Shown here piece after piece: positions 9,393 through 18,085 of a stretch of 64,000 nt of DNA (positions are counted from its first letter, which is position 1; the number at the start of each line of letters is the position of its first letter). Origin of the DNA: Microbacterium salsuginis (GTDB lineage: Bacteria > Actinomycetota > Actinomycetes > Actinomycetales > Microbacteriaceae); NCBI RefSeq assembly GCF_012524205.1, contig NZ_JABACI010000005.1, positions 62,001-126,000 on the forward strand, written 5' to 3'. Below the pieces are notes generated by a model. It ran no database searches, was not told the origin of the DNA, and saw only the letters and a list, made by a program, of their open reading frames with translations. Made by a program: the position numbers and the translations under genes.

Positions 9393-9851
9393 TCAGTCTC
9401 GTGACTTGGAACCGGACTCGGCGTCGGGGTCGTTCTCGTCCTTGCTGGTGACGCGGTGGTCGTCGCTGATCGAGGTGATGTCGCCGTTGGCGACGCCCTC
9501 GGCGTACTCGGCGTGGCTCTCCTCCGCGGTGAGGTACTCGTCCTCGCTGACGGCGCCCTCGGTGGGGTTCACGACCCGCAGGATGGCCTGGCTGTGGACC
9601 TTGATCTCGACACCGGGCGCCAGCTCCACGATCGCGGGCTGGTCGAGGTTGTCAGGGTCGAACGCGATGATGGTGCCGTAGAGCCCGCCCTGAAGCAGGA
9701 CCTCGGCGCCGGGGACCGTCTCGCGCGCCTTCTGCTCCTGCTCGAGCTTCTGCTTCTGCATCCGACGGCGCGAGCTCCAGAACATGAAGACGAGGAGCAC
9801 GACCAGCAGGATGATGAGGCCGTAATTGCTCAGGAAGGTAGCGATGTCCAT
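9393..9851 (-). CDS. yajC: Preprotein translocase subunit YajC
   Basis: About 152 residues from the ATG giving MDIATFLSNYG; an upstream ATG would add ten non-conserved residues. One hydrophobic segment (about residues 10-28) is followed by a basic stretch (SSRRRMQKQ) and the YajC core with VPGAEVLLQGGLYGTI and VELAPGVEIKVHSQAI. The last 45 residues are acidic and not conserved. YajC is an accessory of SecDF, and the gene sits directly upstream of secD. Confidence 0.93.
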   Translation of the reverse strand: MDIATFLSNYGLIILLVVLLVFMFWSSRRRMQKQKLEQEQKARETVPGAEVLLQGGLYGTIIAFDPDNLDQPAIVELAPGVEIKVHSQAILRVVNPTEGAVSEDEYLTAEESHAEYAEGVANGDITSISDDHRVTSKDENDPDAESGSKSRD

Positions 9852-9930
9852 GGAGGCGAGAGCACCTTTCGGTTCAGGCACGCCAGGCGGCGCTGCCTTT
9901 CAAAGGGGGGTGGGCGAAAGCCTCCAGTGA

Positions 9931-10959
9931 TTATAGGTCATCGAATCCGAGCACCGATTCCGGCGAGGCCACGCCGAGGTGCGCGTACGCCTCCGGCATC
10001 GCGATCCTTCCGCGCGGTGTGCGCCCGATGAACCCGATCCTCACGAGGTAGGGCTCGACGACGGACTCGATGGTGTCGGACTCCTCGCCGACGGCCACCG
10101 AGAGCGTGCCGAGGCCCACCGGTCCCCCGCGGAATCGTCGCACGAGAGCGTCGAGCACAGCCCGGTCGAGCCGGTCGAGCCCGATCGCATCGACGTCGTA
10201 CAGGTCGAGAGCCGCATCGACGATGGCCGCATCGGCTGCCCGGCCGTTGCCGTGCACGATGCTGTAGTCGCGCACGCGCCGCAGCAGGCGGTTCGCGATG
10301 CGCGGTGTGCCCCTCGAGCGGCGCGCGATCTCGGCGCGGGGGCCGGGCGGAACGGCGACGCCCAGCATCGCGGCCGATCGCTCGATGACGCGCTCGAGCT
10401 CTTCGGGCTCGTAGTACTCCAGGTGCGCGGTGAAGCCGAAGCGGTCGCGGAGCGGATTGGGCAGCATCCCCGATCGCGTCGTCGCCCCGACCAGCGTGAA
10501 CGGAGCCAGATCGAGCGGGATGCTCGTGGCGCCGGCGCCCTTGCCGACCATGATGTCGATGCGGAAGTCCTCCATCGCGAGGTACAGCATCTCTTCCGCG
10601 GAGCGTGCCATGCGATGGACCTCGTCGATGAACAGCACCTCCCCGGGCGTCAGACTCGACAGCAGCGCCGCCAGGTCGCCCGCGTGCTGGATGGCGGGAC
10701 CGCTCGACAACCGCAGCGGCCGGTTGCTCTCATGGGCGACGATCATGGCCAGGGTCGTCTTGCCGAGGCCCGGAGGGCCCGACAGCAGGATGTGATCCGC
10801 CGGACGCTGCTGGATGCGCGCGGCGTCCAGCAGCAGCTGCAGCTGCCCTCGCACCTTCTGCTGGCCGACGAACTCGGCCAGCGACCCGGGGCGAAGGGCG
10901 CCCTCGATGGCCAGCTCGGTCTCGTCGACCGGGTCGCCGACTTCGCGCACGTCAGCCAT
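9931..10959 (-). CDS. ruvB: Holliday junction branch-migration ATPase RuvB
   Basis: A 342-residue AAA+ motor. Walker A GPPGLGKTT is at residues 61-69, Walker B IDEVHR at about 111-116, and the C-terminal winged-helix part (VEPYLVRIGFIGRTPRGR) binds DNA. Full length. It overlaps ruvA by 8 bp and follows it in the same operon. With RuvA it drives branch migration; RuvC is encoded 66 bp upstream of ruvA. Confidence 0.97.
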   Translation of the reverse strand: MADVREVGDPVDETELAIEGALRPGSLAEFVGQQKVRGQLQLLLDAARIQQRPADHILLSGPPGLGKTTLAMIVAHESNRPLRLSSGPAIQHAGDLAALLSSLTPGEVLFIDEVHRMARSAEEMLYLAMEDFRIDIMVGKGAGATSIPLDLAPFTLVGATTRSGMLPNPLRDRFGFTAHLEYYEPEELERVIERSAAMLGVAVPPGPRAEIARRSRGTPRIANRLLRRVRDYSIVHGNGRAADAAIVDAALDLYDVDAIGLDRLDRAVLDALVRRFRGGPVGLGTLSVAVGEESDTIESVVEPYLVRIGFIGRTPRGRIAMPEAYAHLGVASPESVLGFDDL

Positions 10960-11575
10960 TCACCGTCTCCTTCCGGGCCGGGCCCAGCGCCGCGAGCGTC
11001 AGCCGGAGCAGGACGGGTACCGAAGACCGGTCCGTCTCGGACGCGTCCAGGGCCGTCGTCTCGACCGCGTCGGCGGCGACGCGCTCCGACCAGCCCAGGC
11101 CCACCAGGGCCTGCACGACCTGAGCGGTCACGCCCGCCGGAGTCCTGGCATCCGTTCCGCCCACGGCCGTGTGCGACGCCGTGATCTTGCCGGTCAGCTG
11201 CACGACGATGAGCTTGGCCGTCTTGGGGCCGATGCCCGACACGCGCCGGAACGGCGCGTCGTCGTCGGCGCCGACCGCGTCGGCGATCTGCGGCACGGTC
11301 AGGGTGGCGAGAACGCCGAGGGCGGACTTCGGCCCCACGCCCGTCACGCCGAGCAGCTGGGTGAACACGGTCAGCTCCTCGCGCGATTCGAAGCCGAACA
11401 GCGACAGCGCGTCTTCACGGACGATGAGCGTCGTGTGAAGCAGGACCGGCGCGCCGACGTGCGTGGCTCGCGCGACCTGCGGCGTGACGGCGACGTGAAG
11501 GCCGACCCCGCCGACCTCGACGACGACCGAATCCGCTTCGACGTGGACGGCAGTGCCGCGGACTGACGAGATCAT
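10952..11575 (-). CDS. ruvA: Holliday junction binding protein RuvA
   Basis: A 207-residue RuvA. The N-terminal OB-fold region is followed by two helix-hairpin-helix segments (LLGVTGVGPKSALGVL and VSGIGPKTAKLIVVQL) and a C-terminal domain III (VVQALVGLGWSERVAADAV) that contacts RuvB. A LexA-type box lies 22 bp upstream of the ATG, so ruvAB can probably be induced separately from ruvC. Confidence 0.96.
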   Translation of the reverse strand: MISSVRGTAVHVEADSVVVEVGGVGLHVAVTPQVARATHVGAPVLLHTTLIVREDALSLFGFESREELTVFTQLLGVTGVGPKSALGVLATLTVPQIADAVGADDDAPFRRVSGIGPKTAKLIVVQLTGKITASHTAVGGTDARTPAGVTAQVVQALVGLGWSERVAADAVETTALDASETDRSSVPVLLRLTLAALGPARKETVNG

Positions 11576-11596
11576 GCGTCGAGCCTACGTGCCGGT

Positions 11597-11612
11597 TCGG
11601 ACGTTTGTTCGA
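11597..11612. promoter_or_regulatory. LexA (SOS) box upstream of ruvA
   Basis: TCGGAC-GTTT-GTTCGA matches the actinobacterial/Gram-positive SOS box TCGAAC-N4-GTTCGA at 11 of 12 specified bases. It sits in the 66-bp ruvC-ruvA gap, 22 bp before the ruvA start codon. SOS control of ruv genes is known in several bacteria; binding here is inferred. Confidence 0.65.
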
Positions 11613-11641
11613 GCGACACGCTCAGTGCACCGCGCGAGGCC

Positions 11642-12220
11642 TCACCGGCGGCTGAGGCGCTCGGCATCGGCCCAAGCCCGCTGCGCCGGAGTGAGAGGGC
11701 CGGATGCCGCGGCCACCGTCGCGCCCCCGCGCCACGCGTGGCACAGCGCCAGTGCGAGCGCGTCCGCGGCGTCGGCGGGCTGGGGCAGCGCGTCCAGGCG
11801 CAGCACGCGGGCGACCATGGTCTGCACCTGCCGCTTGTCGGCAGAGCCGTACCCGGTGATCGCCGCCTTCACCTCTGACGGGGTGTGTGTGGCGGCCGGA
11901 AGCCCGCGCTCGCCTGCCACAAGGAGGGCGATCCCGCTCGCCTGCGCGGTGCCCATCACCGTCTGCCGGTTGTGCTGCGCGAAAACGCGCTCGACCGCCA
12001 CGACGTCGGGCCGGTGCGCCTCGATCACCGCGCGCAGCCCGGTCGCGATGAGCGCGAGGCGCACCTCGATCGGCTCACCAGGATCGGAGCGGACCACCCC
12101 GACGTGCACGAGCTGCGCCGAGCGGTCCGGTGCGACATCCACGACGCCGACACCGCAGCGCGTGAGCCCGGGGTCGATGCCCAGGACCCGCAGCGGCGAG
12201 AGGGAGGAACGCGAGGTCAC
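11642..12220 (-). CDS. ruvC: Crossover junction endodeoxyribonuclease RuvC
   Basis: A 192-residue Holliday junction resolvase of the RNase H fold. The first catalytic Asp is in GIDPGLTRCG (Asp16). VVAVERVFAQHN and the C-terminal DAADALALALCHA supply the remaining acidic residues. The start was chosen to place the conserved VLGIDPG strand at residue 12. It is the first of the ruvCAB genes, 52 bp downstream of yebC. Confidence 0.96.
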   Translation of the reverse strand: MTSRSSLSPLRVLGIDPGLTRCGVGVVDVAPDRSAQLVHVGVVRSDPGEPIEVRLALIATGLRAVIEAHRPDVVAVERVFAQHNRQTVMGTAQASGIALLVAGERGLPAATHTPSEVKAAITGYGSADKRQVQTMVARVLRLDALPQPADAADALALALCHAWRGGATVAAASGPLTPAQRAWADAERLSRR

Positions 12221-12272
12221 TCCCCCACGCTAGGCGAGGACGACGGATGCCGTGGCCAGGCGCGCCCTTCGC

Positions 12273-13034
12273 TCAGTCCTCGTCGTTCTCGAGCTCGGCC
12301 TGCACCTCATCGCTCAGATCGAAGTTGCTGTAGACGTTCTGCACGTCGTCGCTGTCTTCGAGCGCGTCGATCAGGCGGAACACCTTGCGGGCGGTGTCGG
12401 CGTCGACCTCGACCTTGAGATTCGGCACGAACTCGACATCGGCCGATTCGTAGTCGATACCCGCCTCCTGGAGGGCCGAGCGCACCTTCACCAGGTCGGA
12501 GGCCTCGGTGACGACCTCGAAGCCCTGCGCGTGCGGCTCGACCTCTTCGGCGCCCGCATCGAGCACCGCCAGCATGACGTCGTCCTCGGTCGTCCCCTCG
12601 CCCGAGACGACGATGACGCCCTTACGGGTGAAGTTGTAGGCGACGCTGCCGGGGTCGGCGAGGCTGCCGCCGTTCCTGGTCAGTGCCGTGCGCACCTCCG
12701 CGGCGGCGCGATTCTTGTTGTCGGTGAGGCACTCGATCATGAGGGCCACGCCGTTGGGTCCGTAGCCCTCGTACATGATCGAGGTGTACTCGACGGCCTC
12801 GCCGCCGATGCCCGCGCCGCGCTTGATGGCGCGGTCGATGTTGTCGTTGGGGACCGACGTCTTCTTCGCCTTCTGCACGGCGTCGTACAGGGTCGGGTTG
12901 CCCGCGAGGTCTGCGCCGCCGATCTTTGCGGCAACCTCGATGTTCTTGATGAGCTTGGCGAACGACTTGGCACGACGTGCGTCGATGACGGCCTTCTTGT
13001 GCTTGGTCGTCGCCCACTTGGAATGCCCGGACAT
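12273..13034 (-). CDS. YebC/PmpR-family transcriptional regulator/translation factor
   Basis: A 253-residue YebC protein starting at MSGHSKWATTKHKK, with AGGAGG directly upstream. The family motifs NIEVAAKIGG, YEGYGPNGVALMIECLTDN and FTRKGVIVV are intact. Members have been described as DNA-binding regulators and, more recently, as ribosome-associated factors that help translation of difficult proline stretches. The acidic C-terminus (ELENDED) is typical. Gene order yebC-ruvC-ruvA-ruvB is conserved in Actinobacteria. Confidence 0.95.
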   Translation of the reverse strand: MSGHSKWATTKHKKAVIDARRAKSFAKLIKNIEVAAKIGGADLAGNPTLYDAVQKAKKTSVPNDNIDRAIKRGAGIGGEAVEYTSIMYEGYGPNGVALMIECLTDNKNRAAAEVRTALTRNGGSLADPGSVAYNFTRKGVIVVSGEGTTEDDVMLAVLDAGAEEVEPHAQGFEVVTEASDLVKVRSALQEAGIDYESADVEFVPNLKVEVDADTARKVFRLIDALEDSDDVQNVYSNFDLSDEVQAELENDED

Positions 13035-13123
13035 GGTCCTCCTGTGATCATGGTCGGCGGTGCGTGCGCGGCTCGGCGCGAATCCTGCGCGGTCTCCGCC
13101 GGCAGACCATTCTAAGCCCGTGC

Positions 13124-13645
13124 CTACAGTGCGAATTCGAAGCCGAAGCGCGAAGACAGCAGAGCGACGAGGTCGCGTGGCACCTTCGTGAGGTAGGCCG
13201 GTGCAGGCGCCAGGCTGTCGGCGGAGCCGATGAACGGGAAGTACACCGGTCCGTCGGTCAGCGACTCGACCCGTTCGCGCACCGCGACGATGTCGGAGCC
13301 GACGCGCCGAAGGCTGGGCAGGGTGATCGGCGAGGCAAGACGCAGCACGTCGCTGAGCGGCATCCGCCAATGCGGCAGTTCCTCACCCCGCCGTCGGCGG
13401 GTCTCTTCGCCCAGCGGGCCGAGCACACGGCCCCACGCCGCGATGCCCGGCACGGCGAGGGTGCGGTCCCACACGAACAGCGTGTCGCCGGGCTCGGTGA
13501 AGCCGACGAGCTCGTGCGACCACTCGAACCGGCGGGTGTCGGCTGCTTTCGGCGCCGAGAGCGCATCGCCGACGATGCCGCGCGACGGGGCGATCATCCA
13601 GTAGCGCTCCTCCGGGTGATCGCGCCACCAGTCGTTGATCGTCAT
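13124..13645 (-). CDS. EVE/PUA-like domain protein
   Basis: 173 residues opening MTINDWWRDHPEERYWMIAP. The pattern of an early Tyr-Trp strand, a central GFTEPGDTLFVWDR, GIAAWGRV and a late GPVYFPF resembles EVE/PUA-like small-molecule or modified-base binding domains. The match is by eye and weaker than for the neighbours. It lies in the leftward row between pdxT and yebC, 38 bp after pdxT. No partner gene points to a specific role. Confidence 0.55.
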   Translation of the reverse strand: MTINDWWRDHPEERYWMIAPSRGIVGDALSAPKAADTRRFEWSHELVGFTEPGDTLFVWDRTLAVPGIAAWGRVLGPLGEETRRRRGEELPHWRMPLSDVLRLASPITLPSLRRVGSDIVAVRERVESLTDGPVYFPFIGSADSLAPAPAYLTKVPRDLVALLSSRFGFEFAL

Positions 13646-13683
13646 GGGTCAGAATGTACTCCGCGTGCAGGCGCGGCCCGCCC

Positions 13684-14286
13684 TCACGCGGCGCGGCCGC
13701 GGATCATGTCGAGGAACAGCTCGTGGAAGCGGTGCTCTCCGGTGACCTCGGGGTGGAACGCCGTTCCCAGGAGAGCGTCTTGGCGCACCGCCACGATGCG
13801 GTCGCCGGGGAGCCGGGACAGGATCTCGACGCCGCTTCCCACCGCCTCCACGATCGGCGCACGGATGAACACCGCATGTACGGGCGGGTCGCCCAGTTCC
13901 GGCACATCGAGGTCGACTTCGAACGAGTCCACTTGACTGCCGAAGGCGTTGCGGCGCACGGTGGCGTCCAGGCCGCCGAACGTCTGCTGGCCTGCGATGC
14001 CGTCGGTGATCCGGTCGGCGAGGAGGATGAGTCCCGCGCACGTTCCGTAGACCGGCATCCCCCTGGCGATCGCCTCCTGGATCGGCTCGCGCATGCCGAA
14101 CGCACGCGAGAGCTTGTCGATCACGCTCGATTCGCCGCCGGGGATCACGAGGCCCTCGACGGCGGCGAGCTCGGCCGGCCGCCGCACGAGCGAGACGGCC
14201 GCCCCCTGGTCGGCGAGGACGCGCACGTGCTCGCGCACGTCGCCCTGCAGGGCGAGCACGCCGACGCGGGGACGCCCCGTGCTCAC
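13684..14286 (-). CDS. pdxT: Pyridoxal 5'-phosphate synthase glutaminase subunit PdxT
   Basis: A 200-residue class I glutamine amidotransferase that feeds ammonia to PdxS. The triad is complete: Cys83 in VYGTCAGLILLA, with His178 and Glu180 in GTAFHPEVT. The oxyanion motif LVIPGGESS is at residues 47-54. The GTG start overlaps the pdxS stop (GTGA), so the two subunits are translationally coupled and will be made together for the 12+12 complex. Confidence 0.97.
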   Translation of the reverse strand: MSTGRPRVGVLALQGDVREHVRVLADQGAAVSLVRRPAELAAVEGLVIPGGESSVIDKLSRAFGMREPIQEAIARGMPVYGTCAGLILLADRITDGIAGQQTFGGLDATVRRNAFGSQVDSFEVDLDVPELGDPPVHAVFIRAPIVEAVGSGVEILSRLPGDRIVAVRQDALLGTAFHPEVTGEHRFHELFLDMIRGRAA

Positions 14287-15173
14287 CAGCCGCGCTCGGC
14301 GAGGCGATGCGGCGCGGGAAGGTCGGCGACGTTGATCCCCACCATGGCCTCGCCGAGACCGCGCGACACGTCGGCGACGACCTTCGCGTCGTCGTAGAAG
14401 GTGGTGGCCTTCACGATCGCGGCAGCCCGCTGGGCGGGATTGCCCGACTTGAAGATCCCGGAACCGACGAAGACGCCGTCGGCGCCGAGCTGCATCATCA
14501 TCGCCGCGTCGGCCGGTGTCGCGACGCCGCCGGCGACGAACAGCACGACGGGGAGCTTGCCGGTCTCGGCGATCTCTGCGACGAGCTCGTACGGCGCCTG
14601 AAGCTCCTTGGCCGCGACGTAGAGCTCGTCCTTGGTCATCGAGCGCAGCACGTTGATCTCGCTCGTGATCTTGCGGATGTGCTTGGTCGCCTCCGAGACG
14701 TCGCCGGTGCCGGCCTCGCCCTTGGAGCGGATCATCGCCGCGCCCTCGTTGATGCGGCGCAGCGCTTCGCCGAGATTGGTCGCTCCGCACACGAACGGGA
14801 CGGTGAACTTCCACTTGTCGATGTGATTGACGTAGTCCGCGGGCGAGAGCACCTCGGACTCGTCGATGTAGTCGACACCGAGCTCCTGCAGCACCTGCGC
14901 CTCGACGAAGTGCCCGATGCGGGCCTTCGCCATGACCGGGATCGAGACCGCGTCGATGATGCCGTCGATCATGTCGGGGTCGCTCATGCGCGAGACGCCG
15001 CCCTGTGCCCGGATGTCGGCCGGGACGCGCTCGAGGGCCATGACGGCGACCGCGCCCGCGTCTTCGGCGATCTTCGCCTGCTCGACGGTGACGACGTCCA
15101 TGATCACGCCGCCCTTCAGCATCTCGGCGAGGCCGCGCTTGACGCGGCTGGTTCCGGTGTCGGCACTGGTCAC
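14283..15173 (-). CDS. pdxS: Pyridoxal 5'-phosphate synthase lyase subunit PdxS
   Basis: A 296-residue beta/alpha barrel that builds PLP from ribose 5-phosphate, glyceraldehyde 3-phosphate and ammonia. The Schiff-base lysine is Lys83 (IPVMAKARIGHF), with the second active-site lysine at Lys151 (MIRSKGEAGTGDV). The phosphate-binding motif GVDYIDESEVLSPAD is intact. It is the first gene of pdxS-pdxT, transcribed away from the pdxR-like regulator with a 111-bp shared control region. Confidence 0.98.
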   Translation of the reverse strand: MTSADTGTSRVKRGLAEMLKGGVIMDVVTVEQAKIAEDAGAVAVMALERVPADIRAQGGVSRMSDPDMIDGIIDAVSIPVMAKARIGHFVEAQVLQELGVDYIDESEVLSPADYVNHIDKWKFTVPFVCGATNLGEALRRINEGAAMIRSKGEAGTGDVSEATKHIRKITSEINVLRSMTKDELYVAAKELQAPYELVAEIAETGKLPVVLFVAGGVATPADAAMMMQLGADGVFVGSGIFKSGNPAQRAAAIVKATTFYDDAKVVADVSRGLGEAMVGINVADLPAPHRLAERGW

Positions 15174-15240
15174 GGGGGTTCCCTTCGGGTGGATGCGCCA
15201 TCGCGGGACGCACGCGGACGGACAGTCGTGGTGATTGACC

Positions 15241-15270
15241 TAGGCCAAAAGATAGCATGTACCGGGCCTA
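15241..15270. promoter_or_regulatory. Candidate PdxR operator in the pdxS-pdxR divergent region
   Basis: An inverted repeat TAGGCC (15241-15246) and GGCCTA (15265-15270) has arms 24 bp apart. The left arm also overlaps the palindrome CCTAGG (15239-15244). It is located between pdxS and the divergent MocR gene, where PdxR-type regulators of other Gram-positives bind. The assignment to this regulator is inference. Confidence 0.4.
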
Positions 15271-15284
15271 CACTCGGGAGGGCG

Positions 15285-16640
15285 ATGAACGGTGACATGA
15301 ATCACGGAATCAGCGGCCGCACGGCGTCGGAGATCGCCGAGAGCCTGCGCGGGCTCGTCGAGCGCGGGACGCTGCGGCCCGGCGACCCGCTCCCCCCGGT
15401 GCGCGCTCTGGCCGAGAGCCTCGGCGTCAACCGCAACACGACCGTCGCGGCCTACCGCCAGCTCACGCAGGCGGGCGTCGTGGTCACGCGTGGCCGCGGA
15501 GGGACGCACGTCGCCGACCGGTCGCCCGTCGCCCAGGAGGGGTTCGCCGCCGATTCGGTCCTGCGTGACGTCGGCACCGGCAACCCCGACCCGGATCTCA
15601 TCCCGGATCCGTCGAAGGCACTGCGCAGCATGGCCGGCAGGCCCGTGCTGTACGGCGAGCCGGTCATCGATCCCGGTCTGGAGAGCTGGGCCGGTGCATG
15701 GATGCAGCGCGATCTGGCCTCGGCCGGTCCCTTCCGGCTCACCATCACGAGCGGAGCCGCGGACGCGGTCGAGCGGCTGCTCGCGCAATCCCTCACGCGC
15801 GACGACGCGGTCGCGCTCGAGGACCCCTGCTTCCTCGCGAGCATCCACACTGTGCGGCTCGGCGGTTACCGACCGGTTCCCGTCCCTGTCGACGCCGAAG
15901 GGATGACGGTGGACGGACTGCGCGACGCCCTCGAGCAGGGGGTCCGTGCCGTGGTGTGCACGCCTCGTGCGCAGAATCCCACCGGTGCCAGCCTGACCGA
16001 GCAGCGTGCCGCGCAGCTGCGGGATGTGCTTGCGGACCACCCTTACGTCCTCGTGATCGAGGACGACCACTTCTCGCTGCTGTCGCAGCGCCCCTTCTAC
16101 TCGCTCATCGGCCCGCGGCACCGGCGCTGGGCCCTCATCCGCTCGGTCTCGAAATTCCTCGGGCCCGACATGTGCCTGGCCGTGACGGCATCCGATCCCG
16201 ACACCGCGGAGCGGCTGGCGATGCGTCTCACGCCGGGGACCACGTGGGTCAGCCACCTGCTGCAGCGGCTGACACTTGCCCTCGTGACCGACGCCGACGT
16301 GATGCGCGACATCGACCGCGCCGGCGCGCACTACGCGGCGCGCAATGCGGCGTTCGCCGCGCGCCTCATCGCCCACGGAGTTCCGGCCGAGCCGGGCGAC
16401 GGACTGAACCTGTGGGTCGCGCTGCCGGTGCCTGCACGGGCTGTCGCGGACCGGCTGATGCGCCGAGGCTGGCTCGCGCGCAGCGGCGACGAGTTCCTCG
16501 TCGGCGACGCTGACCCGTCGGAGCGCCTGCGCCTGACCGTGCACGACCTGAATGACGCCGACGCCGAGCAGCTGGCCGTGGACATCGCGGCCGCCGTGCA
16601 CGCGGTGGCCGGGCGGCGTCTCGCCGCCGAGGTGGGATGA
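15285..16640 (+). CDS. pdxR: MocR/GabR-family regulator, probable PdxR
   Basis: A 451-residue fusion of a GntR-type winged helix (residues about 8-75; LPPVRALAESLGVNRNTTVAAYRQL) to a fold-type I aminotransferase domain. The PLP lysine is Lys290 in IRSVSKFLGPDM; VCTPRAQNPTGASL matches the cofactor-binding region. Such proteins sense PLP, and those next to pdxST (PdxR) activate the operon. The divergent position and the pyridoxal kinase downstream support this. GGGAGGG lies just before the ATG at 15285; an in-frame ATG 12 bases later is possible. Confidence 0.88.
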   Translation: MNGDMNHGISGRTASEIAESLRGLVERGTLRPGDPLPPVRALAESLGVNRNTTVAAYRQLTQAGVVVTRGRGGTHVADRSPVAQEGFAADSVLRDVGTGNPDPDLIPDPSKALRSMAGRPVLYGEPVIDPGLESWAGAWMQRDLASAGPFRLTITSGAADAVERLLAQSLTRDDAVALEDPCFLASIHTVRLGGYRPVPVPVDAEGMTVDGLRDALEQGVRAVVCTPRAQNPTGASLTEQRAAQLRDVLADHPYVLVIEDDHFSLLSQRPFYSLIGPRHRRWALIRSVSKFLGPDMCLAVTASDPDTAERLAMRLTPGTTWVSHLLQRLTLALVTDADVMRDIDRAGAHYAARNAAFAARLIAHGVPAEPGDGLNLWVALPVPARAVADRLMRRGWLARSGDEFLVGDADPSERLRLTVHDLNDADAEQLAVDIAAAVHAVAGRRLAAEVG

Positions 16641-16647
16641 TCGACCG

Positions 16648-17499
16648 GTGAAGATCCTGTCGATCCAGTCCGCCGTCGCCTTCGGCCACGTCGGCAACTC
16701 CGCGGCCGTGTTCCCTCTGCAGCGCATCGGCGTCGAAGTGCTCCCGGTGTACACGGTGAACTTCTCCAACCACACCGGCTACGGCGCTTGGCGGGGACCT
16801 CTGATCAGTCCCGACGACGTGCGCGAGGTGATCCTCGGGATCGAGGAGCGCGGCGTCCTCGGGCAGATCGACGTCGTGCTGTCGGGGTACCAGGGCGGCG
16901 AGGGGATCGCCGACGTGATCCTCGATGCCGTCGCGCGTGTGAAGGCCGCGAACCCCGGCGCCGTGTACGCGTGCGATCCGGTGATGGGCAACGCCAAGTC
17001 CGGATGCTTCGTCGCTCCGGCGATCCCGGTGCTGCTGCGCGATCGCGTCGTGCCGGCCGCCGACATCATCACGCCGAACCAGTTCGAGCTCGGCTTCCTG
17101 ACCGAGACCGACCCCACCGACCTGGAATCCACGCTCGCGTCAGTGGACCTCGCCCGTGCCATGGGCCCGAGTACGGTCCTCGTGACGAGCGTCGAGCGTC
17201 CGGACCGCCCCGACGGCACGATCGAGATGCTGGCCGTCACCGACGACGGTGCCTGGATCGTGCAGACGCCGCACATCCCCATGAAGGCCAACGGCTCGGG
17301 CGATGTCACGGCCGCGCTGTTCACGGCCCACTTCCGCCGGTCCGGCGACGCCGCCGACGCGCTCGCGCGCACGACGTCGAGCGTGTTCGACCTGCTCGAG
17401 CGCACGCATGCCTCGGGCGAGCGGGAGCTGCAGCTCGTGGAGTCGCAGGAGGCCTACGCCCACCCGCGCCTGCAGTTCGAGGTGCAGCAGGTGCGCTGA
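16648..17499 (+). CDS. pdxY: Pyridoxal kinase PdxY
   Basis: A 283-residue ribokinase-superfamily enzyme that phosphorylates pyridoxal in salvage. SIQSAVAFGHVGNSAAVFPLQ at the N-terminus is the PdxY substrate motif, YACDPVMGN and ITPNQFELGFLT follow, and KANGSGDVTAALFTAHF holds the catalytic GxGD Asp. The GTG start is 7 bp after the regulator's stop, so both are probably on one transcript. Salvage (PdxY) and synthesis (PdxST) therefore sit in one divergent unit. Confidence 0.95.
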   Translation: MKILSIQSAVAFGHVGNSAAVFPLQRIGVEVLPVYTVNFSNHTGYGAWRGPLISPDDVREVILGIEERGVLGQIDVVLSGYQGGEGIADVILDAVARVKAANPGAVYACDPVMGNAKSGCFVAPAIPVLLRDRVVPAADIITPNQFELGFLTETDPTDLESTLASVDLARAMGPSTVLVTSVERPDRPDGTIEMLAVTDDGAWIVQTPHIPMKANGSGDVTAALFTAHFRRSGDAADALARTTSSVFDLLERTHASGERELQLVESQEAYAHPRLQFEVQQVR

Positions 17500-17512
17500 G
17501 GCGCCTGCGGGG

Positions 17513-18085
17513 TCAGCCGTGCCAGGCGTCGGCGACGGCGCGGCGCACCTCGCCGAGCAGCTGCGGGAGCGCCTTGGTCTTGGCGATGATCGGGAAGAAG
17601 TTCGCGTCCGAAGCCCAGCGCGGGACGATGTGCTGATGCAGGTGCTCGTCGACGCCCGCACCGGCGACGTGACCCTGATTCATGCCGATGTTGAAGCCGT
17701 CGCAGCGCGACACGGCACGCAGCACACGCATGCCCTGCTGCGTCAGCAGCCCGATCTCGGCGACCTCTTCATCCGTCGCCTGGTCGTACGTCGCGATGTG
17801 GCGGTACGGGCACACCAGCAGGTGGCCGGAGTTGTACGGGAAGAGGTTCAGCAGCGCATACGCCGTTCGCCCGCGGAACACGATGAGACCGTCCTCGTCG
17901 GACTTGCGCGGCGCCTCGCAGAACGGGCACTCGTGGCGCAGCACCTCGGGCCCCGCCTGGATGTAGGCCATGCGATGCGGGGTCCACAGGCGTTGGAACT
18001 CGTCCGGCACACCCGGCAGAGTGGCCGCGTCGACCAGTGCCGCGTCTGAAAGATCGTCCTCACCCGCAACCGGGTCGTCGCTCAC
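17513..18085 (-). CDS. HIT-family AP4A phosphorylase-like protein
   Basis: A 190-residue histidine-triad protein. The active-site motif HLHQHIVPRW is intact at about residues 147-156. An N-terminal CPFC pair and LVCPYRHIATY are typical of actinobacterial diadenosine tetraphosphate phosphorylases, such as the mycobacterial protein encoded next to thrS. The GTG start overlaps the thrS stop (GTGA). Linkage to threonyl-tRNA synthetase makes sense because tRNA synthetases produce AP4A as a by-product. Substrate is inferred. Confidence 0.88.
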   Translation of the reverse strand: MSDDPVAGEDDLSDAALVDAATLPGVPDEFQRLWTPHRMAYIQAGPEVLRHECPFCEAPRKSDEDGLIVFRGRTAYALLNLFPYNSGHLLVCPYRHIATYDQATDEEVAEIGLLTQQGMRVLRAVSRCDGFNIGMNQGHVAGAGVDEHLHQHIVPRWASDANFFPIIAKTKALPQLLGEVRRAVADAWHG

